DNA from: Phialocephala subalpina
Taxonomy: Eukaryota > Ascomycota > Leotiomycetes > Helotiales > Mollisiaceae
Direction of reading: 5' to 3'
Length of the DNA stretch: 64,000 bases
Assembly (NCBI GenBank): GCA_900073065.1
Contig: FJOG01000017.1
Coordinates: 554,149-618,148 of the forward strand
A model generated the notes under the pieces. That model was not told the origin of the DNA and did not search any database. It worked only from the letters and a program-made list of their open reading frames with translations. A program made the position numbers and the translations under genes. Positions 35,960 through 46,484 of this stretch are shown in pieces (the first letter of the stretch is position 1; every line of letters starts with the position of its first letter).

Positions 35960-37336
35960 ATGACTTCTCTAGATAACGACGCACTCTATGCCTCGGCACA
36001 AAAGAACCTCCTCGTTTTCGGAAGTAGCTTCCTTCCAGATGTCATCGTCCAGACATCAGGTCTCTACCTCTATACCGCTTCCGGCAAGAAGATCATGGAC
36101 TGGACATCGGGCCAAATGTCTTGTCTCATCGGTCACGGCCATCCAGCGATCGTCCAGACCATCGCTGAACATGCTGCGAAGCTTGACCACTTGTACAGTG
36201 GCATGCTATCACCTCCAGTCATCGAGCTGGCCGAGAAGTTGACAAGTGCTCTGCCTGATGGTCTTGATAAAGCGGTGTTTCTGAGTACGGGTGGAGAAAG
36301 TAACGAGTGTGCGATCAAGTTGGCGAAGATGTACACTGGGAAGTTCGAGATTGTGGGTTTGGGTGCGAGCTGGCATGGAGTGACAAGTGGTGCAAATGGT
36401 GCCCAGTATCATGCTGGCAGGAAGGGATATGGTCCCGTGGCGAGTTACCCTATCCGTGATATCCGAAACTCTGTCATCGCTGACAGGATTTAGATGCCAG
36501 GTATGCACATGCTGCCGTCTCCCGATGCATATCGTTCGATCTTCCGAAACAAAGACGGCTCATATGATTGGGGGATGGAGCTCAATTATGGATGGTCTCT
36601 CATCGACAAAGCTTCTGCTGGATCTCTTGCCGCTGTGATTATGGAACCTATTCTCAGTTCTGGTGGTATGATCGCTATCCCTCCGGGCTACATGGCAGCC
36701 ATGAAAGCGCACTGCAGAAAACGAGACATGCTCTTGATCGTTGATGAAGCTCAGACTGGGCTCGGCCGCTGTGGTGACCTCTTTGCTATTCAGCATGAAG
36801 GCGTGGTGCCGGACATTTTGACATTGAGCAAGACTTTGGGGAACGGACTGCCACTGAGCGCTGTGATTACGAGCAATGAGATTGCCAAGGTAACGGAGGA
36901 GAGAAATTTCATGTTTTATACAACGCATGCTAATGACCCCCTTCCTGCCTCCGTCGGTCTGAAGGTTTTGGATACGGTACTTGAAGGGGGCTTGGTGCAG
37001 CGATCAAAGATTGCTGGAGCGCAGTTGCATGCTGGATTACACCGCTTGATGGATAGGTATGGCTGTATTGGTGATATTAGAGGGAGAGGTCTGATGGCAG
37101 GAGTTGAAATCGTCAGTGATCGCGAGACAAAAGCAGCAGCCATTGATTTCGGAAAGAAGTTGAGCGCTAGGATGATGGAGTTGGGTCTCTCTGCCACGAT
37201 CTCAGCCAGGACAACGTTCTCAGGATGCATCAGAATAGCTCCCCCTCTGACCATTACAGATGATGAGTTGGCTGAGGGGTTGGCAATGTTTGAGGAGGCT
37301 CTGAGAACCACTCAGGGGTCGATGCCATTGTATTGA
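35960..37336 (+). CDS. 2,2-dialkylglycine decarboxylase-like PLP enzyme
   Basis: Class III aminotransferase fold, 440 residues in two exons (35960-36439, 36494-37336). The frame contains TAG at 36491-36493, removed by a 54-nt intron that begins GCGAGT (a GC-AG intron) and ends GACAGGATTTAG. Splicing gives GYGPVMPGMHMLPSP, whose length matches the family; a GT donor at 36437 is possible but would drop the Val. Residues known to matter in the bacterial enzyme (Gln52, Trp138, Lys272, Arg406) are found as Gln52 (SGQM), Trp138 (SWHG), Lys273 (LSKTLGNG) and Arg407 (IRIAPPL). That is strong support for DGD rather than a generic omega-aminotransferase. Reaction: decarboxylation-dependent transamination of 2-aminoisobutyrate or isovaline to a ketone, coupled to pyruvate/alanine. 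If the intron is not spliced the gene is broken. Confidence 0.85.
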
Positions 37337-37664
37337 GCAGCTAGAGCTAGCGATCAAAGGTTAAGAAAAGAGAATGCTTTGAGACATGCAACGGCCAAAC
37401 AACCAAGCCTATGATCGTCTTTGATAGGACCTGCGGCTTGCTATTTGATACCCAACATCTTCCCAAGCCGTAATTAAAGGATTGTGACACAAATTGCTTC
37501 AGTGTCCAACGCGTAGGAGATATAAAGAAAGCGCGAACGGTTCAATGCCCTACAATATCTGACATTGTGATGCCTGTAAGCCCTTTCTCAATATCGGTTT
37601 AGAGTCGGGCATCGAGCCAGGCCGGCCAAGCACCAAAGAGTGACCCGTCCCAGCGACCGACCCA
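37337..37664. other. Intergenic stretch, no gene seen
   Basis: 328 bp between the decarboxylase stop and the 3' end of the membrane-protein pseudogene (convergent). Nothing notable. Confidence 0.5.
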
Positions 37665-39984
37665 CTATTCAATCTTCTTTGCGACTTGCAATCTGCCATC
37701 AATTTCTCTAATTCTAACTTTGAGGTAGTCCATCTTTGCAGTAGATATCCACTTTCTCACCGTCCCACCAGTGACACTGTCGGCTCTCTTAAGCCGGTCC
37801 TCGGTCTCGGAGCTCCACAAAGCTCCCACTGTAGCCCACGAGTTTCCTAACAAGATGAATCTGCCACGCACCTAGAATAGAGTAGTGACAGTTCCAACTA
37901 TGAACAGATGCAATATGTTGACAATCGCGAAAATGGCGAAGAATCGTTTAGACGTTGGCATCTGGACATCCTTCATCGTAACAACTGTCACAGACTACGA
38001 TTCAACAAACTTTTCGAGGTGGTCATAGTAAGCCATACAGAGAAGGAGAGTATAGTAGGATTGAAGCGCAACAGTAGGATTTCGCGTATCTTGTAAAGTA
38101 TCCTGGTATAAAGCGATCTGTTTTCCATGGGGTTGCGTTGGAAAGTCCGAATCCGACTCGTTTGCATAACTGCTCGGGGACAAGATACATGTCACACACA
38201 TGAGCGTTATAGTGTTGAAGCCCCCACCAGTCTCAAACAAGGCAATATCTGTAATACTGAAAGGTATGTCTACAAGCCTTGGGGATTCCCACGCAGACAG
38301 GTTTCTCATGCCGAACATGCCCCGATCATTCATCGTAGACGGAGCAGAGTTACTGCCATATACTTGAAGCTGTTGACGAGCATCGTGGGTATCGTAGGCT
38401 AACTCTGAATTGTTCCATGTGATGGAAGGTTCTGCATATGTCCCTATGTCCCTCGATGCTTCGACTGGTACAATCTTGGATGACACGGATGAATAGCAAA
38501 CTATGACTGCCAGCGAAAATGATGTTCCGTTGTAGATATCTGGACCCATTCTCCGTCTTCCCGCATAGTTGATATTCCAACGTTGACTGGACAATCAGCA
38601 TGCTTGGCAGGGCTACACGAAGGAAACAAAAAGTCGAAAGTGCCTGTCATGTTCAAAACTAGATTGACTGCGCGGGATGCCGGGTAAGTGCTGTTGTCGC
38701 CTAATGGGGAAATCAATCGAGCATTCGATATAGAGGGTAAACAGATTGTCACAGGCCATTCGTCTGTACTCTTGCCTGGAGTAGCAGCTGTAAATACACA
38801 TTTGAAGGGAGTTGAATCAGAACCGTCGTCGTCTTCAGCCGGCGTTAACCAAGGGCTTTGTGATGTCTTGTTGAAATTGGGAGCCATCATTTCTGTTCGA
38901 AGGCGCCCAGTGAAAAAGCTTGGGAATCCAAGGCTTGGATAGGCTACATCGATAGATTTGAAAGAACAGGTCGCATGCACGCCACTCTCGTATCGAAAAC
39001 CATGGCAGGGCCTGAATATTCGACGACCTGATCACGGGTACTCTCCGATTCGATCAGCAAGAAAGCTCGCATAGAAAGACCAGTGTCCCGAACTCCACGT
39101 TGCTCGTCAATCGGGGTGGTTCGGAGTACTCTCCGAAGTAAGGTAGATTGGGAGGATGGCCTGGCGGGAATGTCTCCATATGTGAAATCCAATTTGTCGT
39201 GCTGTTGGTGTTGAAAGGCCCAAGAGTCATGCCAGAGGAAATATTGTTCTGGACAATATCGAGTTTGCCTGAGGCGATGTCTGACAACAACGCAGTTGAA
39301 CTGAATTAGAGTAGTGATGTCGTCACGCTTAGACTAATGAGTAGACCTCTAGCCACGAAGCTTGCTTTTCTCAGTGTCCGTATGAACCACAACATCGATA
39401 AAGGTCCATTGCTTTGGCTTGTCAGGAGACTAATGCCTGGAGCATCTGGCAGGCAAATTTGGAAATATTCCAAGAGAAGCGAAGCAAGTTGCGATACCGA
39501 GATAGCCGCTTGTGTAGTTACGGTCCATCGAAGGGGCATTGCCGCGAGAGTGACGGATGTCGGGATCCTCTCTCGGTGAGTAATCTTGAACCAGACCGTA
39601 TTCGAGTTTCAGCAAACCAGAGGAAAGTAATGAAAGCAAGACAACATATATTGATAACGTCGCCGCAACGAGGGTAATAAGATTGTAGTAACCAAGGGGA
39701 CCGACAACTGATACGCGGTTTCTGTTGACGAGTCTGATATCAGTACGGGTGTCGTCGAATTGAGATGATGCAACCGCCTTGATCTCTACTTCCATAGCTG
39801 ATTTGGTTGTTGAAGGGCTTTCGGATGGGAAATATATGGTTTCAATGGACTGCGGACCAGCAGCCAAGACCTCAGGATCCGGGATAGAAGTCGTCGAGTA
39901 CAGATGTTGACTCAAGAAAGTATCTGTTCCGAAATTGGACCTCTCGAAATTTGGAATGCTGTTTTCTGCGTGCGAGTCCTCCAT
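37665..39984 (-). pseudogene. Decayed large fungal transmembrane protein gene
   Basis: Minus-strand remnants in changing frames add up to one protein of the multi-pass fungal type with a big extracellular Cys/Asn-rich loop, which I recognise by layout but cannot name. Order: ATG at 39984, soluble N-tail, first membrane helix (LITLVAATLSIYVVLLSLL), then a frame change near 39565-39610 (46-nt intron or frameshift). Next come ASLLLEYFQICLPDAPGISL, an in-frame TAA at 39306-39308 where CAA (Gln) would fit, extracellular pieces FPPGHPPNLPYFGEYSEPP and RDTGLSMRAFLLIESEST (frameshift between them, about 39110), and another shift at about 38945. SLAVIVCYSSVSSKIVPVEA follows after a third shift (about 38550), then TAG at 37995-37997, last helix FFAIFAIVNILHLFIVGTV, TAG at 37872-37874, and the tail FILLGNSWATVGALWSSET. 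Too many lesions for introns or sequencing error. Confidence 0.78.
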
Positions 39985-41105
39985 GCTGAATGGTGTCCTC
40001 ACTTGACAGCCTCGTTTCTTTATGTGAAGGCGATAGTGAGAATGATCTGGAAGAGGCGTAATAGGTCCTAGGTTACGAAGTGCCAATAGCAAGTCTTCCA
40101 CAGAAAACGCTTGGGTAGAAGGGTAGCATTATAATAGCGGAAGAGCATATTGTGAGATGAACTCGACTGCTCAAGAGCGCCCTGCTCTGGTTGAAATAAA
40201 CATGCAGGTGCGACGTTCAATTGACGACGTTGCGTAATCGCTATTAGTGTGTGTTGTGAATAAAGATATGATAAGTGCTATCGATACCGCTGCTGAAGGC
40301 ATACACGAGTCGCAGAATACTATATGTTGAAAGCCATATGTTGACTTGAGTGTGCCGCTCCATGATGGGGGCGGTAAGAGGAGTAACTGTAGCTTTGCAT
40401 TATCTCAGATACCTGATTAGAGGGAGGACGTATGTTGCTCAGGGCTGCATATATTGCTCCTACTCGCAGAGCGAGAGTAAGGCCACTGGGAGATACTCTA
40501 CCGTGTACATGCCTTCAGCTGCAGTACGTGTAGGGGACATTATCTAGATTAAGTTGAAACGTCAGATAGCATTTGAGCTTGTAGACCTATCAGAAGCTTC
40601 AAATCGTATTCGAACAACATGCTCTTTCGCTGTTGGGGTGAGTTAGATGCATGCCCATCTGACTCAAAGCTCCGGTTGCAGTTGAAGGAGGGAAGAGGAG
40701 AGGAGAGGGTGAGAGGGTTAAGCTTGAGGTTGACGATTTGCCGCTCGGACCAGCTCGGTTTCGGTTGAACAGGGGGTACCGTATTCACGTGCTTTCGCGC
40801 TAGGAGCTTTGCATGACGTTAGAAGTCTCTTCTCTTCATCCTCAATCACAGAGGCCCACCCATCGAAGCCAGCGGACGCGTGACGTCGGAGCTAGACGCG
40901 CGACAAGAGCTGGAGTTTAATACGGTAGGTATTTGGTTTCTTCTTAATGTAGCAGATTGCCTCTAAAGTATATTGGATGTTCCTTTCTCTCGTTTCTAGA
41001 AGCAGACTCTTCTTTGTCTACTCAAGAGCAATACGCTCAATCAGCTACTCAAGAGATACCCTTTGGAGCGAGACAAGACAGCTTGCTCTTCTGCCAGCAC
41101 TCACT
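39985..41105. other. Intergenic stretch upstream of UVE1
   Basis: No gene recognised. The UVE1-proximal 250 bp is GC richer and holds an ACGCGT-TGACGT cluster, listed separately. Confidence 0.5.
40876..40886. promoter_or_regulatory. MCB-like ACGCGT plus CRE-like TGACGT in UVE1 promoter
   Basis: ACGCGT at 40876-40881 runs directly into TGACGTC (40881-40887), about 225 bp upstream of the UVE1 ATG. ACGCGT is the MluI cell-cycle box bound by MBF in yeasts. TGACGTC is close to the Atf1/CREB site, a stress-response element in fungi. Site function is inferred, not shown. Confidence 0.4.
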
Positions 41106-43576
41106 ATGCCTCCAAAACGCAAAAGGTCTTCTGTAGCAATAGACACTGTATCTACTAACGGACTTCCGCCATCGAACAGCAGCACTTCAATCCTGCCTCC
41201 GAACATTGCTATTCAACGGCCACCGCCCAAGAGACAAACCTCCCGTAGAGGTAAGGTCGGTACGAACCCAGACCACAATTCAGACATCGTGGATGGAAAA
41301 GCCGCTCTGAGAGCAAGCCCAGACGCAGACGAGAAAGGAGAAGCTCTAGATATCGCAAAAGTTCTGCCAACGACTCCTGCGAAGAGCAATGGTGCCAAAG
41401 CAACACCAAAACAAGAAGATAGCGACTCTCCCTTATCAGACATCGAGGCACCGACTCCAGCATCTACTCCAGCGAAGAAGCCCAAGAAGAATCCGACTAA
41501 GAGTTCCATAGCTGCGAAGAAAGGATCGGACGAAATAAAAGCATTCAAGGCCGAACAAGCTGCGAAGAAAGCAGCAGAAGTCAAGGTCAAGAAAGAGGAG
41601 GACGGAGACGAATGGAACAAGAGAGTTGAACCTGACGGTGATGGTGAGGCGCAAGCAGAAGATGTGGATACTTTGAAGAAAGAAGCGGCAAGACCGCCGC
41701 CTGTGAACAGCGATTACCTCCCTTTGCCTTGGAAGGGGAGATTAGGATACGTAAGTGCAATATAGTTGAAGCGGACGCACATTGACAGAAATAGGCTTGC
41801 CTCAATACATACCTGAGATTTTCCAACCCGCCAATCTTTACTTCTCGAACATGCCGCATAGCCTCAATTCTCGAACATCGACATCCTCTGAAAGACCCAA
41901 ATCAGCCCGAACATGCGACCAAGAACCGCCCAGATAAGACCCAACCCGCCTCAATTGAGCGCGGACAACGATACGTGGAGGAGCTATGCCTTGCAAATAT
42001 ACGAGACATACCAAAGATGCTTCAATGGAACGACAAATATGGCATAAAGTTCATGCGGCTAAGTTCTGAAATGTTTCCATTTGCCAGCCACGCAGAATAC
42101 GGCTACAAACTCGCTCCCTTCGCGAGTGAAGCCCTAGCTGAGGTTGGCAAAGTTGTTGCGGAGCTGGGACATCGAGTCAGTACTCACCCTGGACAATTCA
42201 CACAGCTTGGATCTCCAAGAGCAGAAGTTATCGCCAATGCTTTCCGAGATCTCGAATACCATGATGAGATGTTCCGCCTTCTCAAGCTCCCAGAACAATT
42301 GGATCGCGATGCTGTCATGATATTGCATCTGGGCGGGACGTTTGGCGACAAGGCAGCAACTCTGGAGCGGTTCAAGGAGAATTATAAGGGTTTATCACCA
42401 TCTATCAAGCAGCGCCTTGTTCTCGAGAACGATGACGTCTCCTGGTCGGTACATGATCTCCTTCCCATTTGCGAGGAGCTCAACATCCCACTATGTCTCG
42501 ACTTCCACCACCACAATATAATTTTCGACCCTTCTCAGCTCCGTGAAGGGACACTGGATATCATGTCCCTCTATCCTCGGATAAAGGCCACCTGGGATAG
42601 AAAGAATATGAGACAGAAGATGCACTATAGTGAAGGGTGCCCAGAAGCTATTACAGGGAGGCAGAGAAGGAAGCATAATCCCAGACCGATAACATTGCCT
42701 CCGTGCCCGAATGATATGGATCTCATGATCGAAGCCAAGGATAAGGAACAGGCAGTATTTGAGCTGATGCGGACGTTCAAATTACCTGGCTGGGACACAT
42801 TCAACAATATCATTCCGTACGAACGAGACGATGACAACAAGCCTTTATCGAAGAAGCCAAAGAAAAAGAAAACGAAAAAGCAAATCGTAGCTGAGATCGA
42901 AGAATTTGGCAAGGAACTAAGTGAAGAGGAGGAAATTGCAAAGGAGATCATCCCTGAAGACCAGATAGGCATGGGTGGGAAGGAGAATCGAGTATACTGG
43001 CCTGTCGGAATGGAAGAGTGGCTGAGGCCTAAGAAACGAGAAGTGAAGAAGAAGAATGGTGAGGATGAAGATCAAATTTTCAAAAATCCCACACCTGCAA
43101 ATTTTGAAGCTAGAAAGAAGATCTCGGCGAGGAATAAATTTCCGCTTGAAGATGAAGTTAAGGAAAAGTTGAGAGATGTGAACAGCCTCGCGGACGTACA
43201 GGCTATTATGAAGGAAGTAAATGAGAAGCGAATTGCACGAGAAGAAGCTCCGAACGAGAAAGAAGACGAGGAGAAGCCAGCCAAAACAGCAAAGCCGACA
43301 CCTGCAAAGGAGAAGAAAGCGTTAGGAAGTATGAAGAAAGCTACATCGGCGAAGAAGCAGAATGTGAAGAGTGTTCCAACGCCGAGTCTGTCGAATATGG
43401 ATGAAGATGACGATGGGGATTTGAGTATGCCGGATCTGTCAAATGAGGATGGAGATGAAGTTGAGAGGAAAACCATGGCTGCTGTGCCCGCAAAGGTGTC
43501 TGGGAGGAGCAGTGGGAGAGCAAGGGGAAAGAGGATGAGTTATGCTGAGGGTGATGCTGGGAGTGCTGAGGAGTGA
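41106..43576 (+). CDS. uve1: UV damage endonuclease (UVDE/Uve1)
   Basis: Two exons, 41106-41750 and 41795-43576, 808 residues. The 44-nt intron (GTAAGT..ATAG) joins LPWKGRLGY to ACLNTYLRFSNPPIF. Residues 1-205 are a Lys/Pro/Ala-rich basic tail suited to nuclear targeting. The UVDE TIM-barrel runs from about 207: RLGYACLNTYLR, FMRLSSEMFPFASH, RVSTHPGQFTQLGSP, MILHLGGTFGDK, RLVLENDDVSW, LCLDFHHHNI, KMHYSEG. These contain the His/Glu/Asp metal ligands of the family. The C-terminal 250 residues are charged and disordered with repeated K/E blocks, longer than in S. pombe Uve1. Known reaction: incision immediately 5' of cyclobutane dimers and 6-4 photoproducts, opening an alternative excision-repair route. 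Complete and likely active. Confidence 0.95.
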
Positions 43577-44505
43577 ATTGTTTCTGTACGAGACATACAA
43601 ATAAGATGAAGCAGGCGTGCAAGTGGTGTATCTTTGCCTTCAAAACGCTCTGCCCATCTTGACTTGAATGCCGTGAAGATGTTCCTATGTACTGCTCCAC
43701 GAAATATTCGAAGATCCCTGGCCAGTCCTGTGGCCTGTTCGATGTATGGTTCTAGTTTCGCGGCAATTAAATTGTCAATCTGAGTCAGGTAGAACGTGTA
43801 GGCTAGCTTTGGCAGAGAGTGAAAGTTTATCTTCGTGGTGCCATAGAACATAGTCTCTTTCCTGGCAAGGAGTCAATCTTGCTTGATCCATACCCTGGAG
43901 AACCATCGAACTCCGTAATAAAACAAGGCCGCGTCCATGAGATTTGCTAGAATATCACAATCTAGGTCATCTTGAAGTTCCAGTTCTCTAGGAAGATCGT
44001 TAGAAATAATCTCGGTTGCACCGAAGTCCGGATTCGTTCCAGTCGACCTCCCCCGTCGTATCAAGTAATCTTTAAATGGAGGAAGAAATGTGTTCAATGT
44101 CCAGTTCAGCTCATCGGCATTAAGGTCGATGAGACGTATTGACCTGGAAGTTGGAAGGGGACTGTAGACAGTTGCGTATTCGTACCTTTGGTTTTCTTCT
44201 CGTGACACTGACTCGTCTTTTCCGGATTCTTCGTTGTCTTGTACATCGCCATCGTCACCGCCGTCATCCTGTGCCTGTTCTTCGTCGTCTTGTGACTCTT
44301 CGTCTTCTGGTCCTTCTTCCCCATATTCTTGTGCCTTGCAGGTCTGGTCATCTGTCTCTTCTTTGATAAAATTTCATGGAATGAGGAGCAATTCCAAAGA
44401 CCAAAGCTAGAAAATGACGAGGAGTAACATACTAGTCGAAGATAGTACCGTGTTCTCTAAGCCATCGCCCAGGGCAGCCAAGGATGGTTCTGTGTGCTGG
44501 CTCAT
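43540..44505 (-). CDS. Unrecognised acidic protein, 3' end uncertain
   Basis: Exon 1 is 44505-44433 (MSQHTEPSLAALGDGLENTV..), intron 44361-44432 (GTATGT..AAAG, 72 nt), exon 2 from 44360. After a very acidic stretch (residues about 25-75, mostly E/D/Q) comes a globular-looking part: SREENQRYEYATVYSPLP, SIRLIDLNADELNWTLNTFL, DCDILANLMDAALFYYGVRWF. The frame meets TGA at 43873-43875, giving 186 residues. The same frame then continues with protein-like sequence (MFYGTTKINFHSLPKLAYTF.., EQATGLARDLRIFRGAVHRNI..) to a stop at 43540-43542. Either the gene ends at 43873, or a 39-nt intron (GTATGG at 43902 down to AAAGAG at 43864) removes the stop, or it carries a nonsense mutation. The long version overlaps the UVE1 3' end by 37 bp, tail to tail. 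No family recognised. Confidence 0.5.
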
Positions 44506-45185
44506 GGCAAGCAATCAGCGTGCTTTGCAAAGATGGTTCCATGACAATTATGAAAAACATACCCTAGGTGAGGCGTTGCAGAATTAAAAATATGGTGGAG
44601 TCTGTTTGGTGGAGGGAGGAGAAATGCTTGTTTGTTGGGACGGAGGTACCGCAAGACATTCGTGGTTTATTGTAAGATTACGAAACCAAAAACTTCAGCC
44701 TTCTCACATCGAGAGTCTGAGTGACATCCAATGCCAATTGTGAGAACAGAAAAACAAATGACGTGCAACTAGCATTCAAGTCTCTCTCATAACTTGATAG
44801 GGACAGCAGAGGCACTTACCGAATGCTACATCTTGGTCGAACATCAAGAGGGCACTAAACCTAGCGAACGAGCCGCACTGCATGCAGTCATACAAAGTAA
44901 TAGAGACATGATTCTGGTACAAAGATTTTCAGTCTCTTGACCAGAATTTTCCTCAATTCTTGCTAATCTTTATGAGCAGACATCACAGCAAGATCAATGG
45001 TCAACCTCAGTGTAGCTTGGTAGAGGCCCAGCTGCTTTTTCTCCTGATCTCCCCTCGGCCACCTGCTTTCTATATTGCACTTGGGTGCTATCCAGCGGAT
45101 CTCGCTAGGCGGTGTGATGGTATGCAGGTCGATGGTGTTGAGAAAGCTTTAAGCAGGTCGATAATTTCGTCCGATCACTAATCGA
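44506..45185. other. Intergenic stretch, no gene seen
   Basis: 680 bp between the start of the acidic-protein gene and the 3' end of DUO1 (both on the minus strand). Short AT-rich frames only; the longest (44960-45181, plus) has no protein character. Confidence 0.5.
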
Positions 45186-45960
45186 TCATCTCACACCCCG
45201 TGCTCGACCTCTGGTACTACCAAGTCCTCTCCCTATGCCTGAGCCAGTCCGGCCAATTTGTGACGTTCCTCGACCTGTCCCTGAGCTCGTACCACCAGCA
45301 ACATATCCCGTGCCGCTGACACTGCTGCCTCTCCCTACCCCTCTTCCTCTACCCCGCGTTCCTCGGGCTCCCCGTACAGCAGTTCCCGCCTGTCGTTGCC
45401 GTTCTTCGTCTTCCGCTCTCCGTCGAGCATCTTCCCGCCGTCTCTCTTCTTCCGCTGCTCTTCTCTCTGCTGCCTGTGCCTTCAGCACCATCTCGTTCTC
45501 CATATCTGCCACATCTTGACTAGCGCCTTGCCAATTGGGGTTTAATATCAGTCGCTGATTGTGTTCTGTTTGCGAGAGGATTCTGATCCAGGTATTCAGG
45601 AGCGTAGAGGCAGATGTGACCGTCCGCGAAACCGTCTTGTAAGTAGTTAGTATAGCAAAGTGAGGATAATGGAGGAGGCCTTACATCCATATTCCCTTTG
45701 GCGCACCCCAGATTGGAGACTACTCCTTCAATGACTTCGTTGATGCTCCGCACACTCTCTAGTTCTTTCTTCAAAGAAGCTTCTCGTGCTGCTTCGGCAT
45801 CGTATTTCGATTCTCCATTTCGCTGTGGAAGAGTATTGCTGCTCTCTGAGGGCTTCGCAGAGTGCTTATGGCTTGGATTCGAGGCTTTGGAAGGAGATGC
45901 GAAGAGGTCTTCGTTATCAGAGTCGGAGAGGTCTAATCGTTCCATGTCTGGTGTCGACAT
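45186..45960 (-). CDS. duo1: DASH complex subunit Duo1
   Basis: Two exons, 45960-45685 and 45635-45186, 241 residues. The 49-nt intron (GTAAGG..ACAAG) joins CAKGNMD to TVSRTVTSASTLLNTWIRIL in frame. The conserved core is ASLKKELESVRSINEVIEGV followed by the helix above and LSQTEHNQRLILNPNWQGA, the Duo1 signature as I know it. The acidic N-terminus begins MSTPDMERLDLSDSDNEDLF. The C-terminal half is a charged helix (AAERRAAEEERRREDARRRA) running into a Gly/Arg/Ser tail full of RG and GRG motifs, which is longer and more basic than in yeast Duo1. Role: part of the ten-protein ring that couples kinetochores to microtubule plus ends. Divergent promoter with the gene at 46485. Confidence 0.9.
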
Positions 45961-46484
45961 GTTGGTGACGAAGTTATTCAAGATGACGCAATGTACACAA
46001 AACAATCTGAAGTGCCCAAATAGGAAGATTTGACGCGCTTTTACGCGTCTTGAGATGAAAGTTGGGGGTAAACACTCGTGACATGGTCCAAGCGTCAGCC
46101 TCACTGAGGTGTTTGGCTCTTTTACCAGCCTCCTCTGATTTTAGCTCCGTAATTTCAACCTCTTCCTTTTTGGAGGTCCTGCCCACTACATTTTATACCA
46201 ACTGCAACCCACGCAACGTCTGCTCTCCATTTGCATTCATAATTGCTTTGATTGCGGTATTATTAAAATTGCGACCTTCGCTTGCGACATCACCATCGAT
46301 ATCGCTGTTATTGCTTGTTTGCCAACGCATCGCTCGTCCACGTTCACCGCATCCCTTTGCTAGGAATCGGAAAGCGACTCACAACGACGGACCAAGCCAA
46401 ACACAATTCAAATCTCCGAAGACCAGACCGACATTCTGCTCACTCTGCCCAGGCAGTTGTGAGGATTCTCGACCGCCTGCCAAA
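45961..46484. promoter_or_regulatory. DUO1 / unknown-gene divergent promoter with an MCB box
   Basis: 524 bp between the two starts. ACGCGT (MluI cell-cycle box core) lies at 46043-46048, 83 bp upstream of DUO1, next to a second CGCG core in TGACGCGC at 46031-46038. This suggests G1/S or mitotic control of both genes, by inference from yeast MBF. Confidence 0.45.

Noticed and set aside
39550..39620. Normal intron at the first frame change of the membrane-protein remnant
   Set aside because: A 46-nt intron is possible here, but the later stops and frame changes cannot be explained by introns, so the locus is still called a pseudogene.
45235..45519. Plus-strand Pro/Arg/Ser-rich frame
   Set aside because: Shadow of the Gly/Arg-rich C-terminal tail of DUO1 on the other strand.
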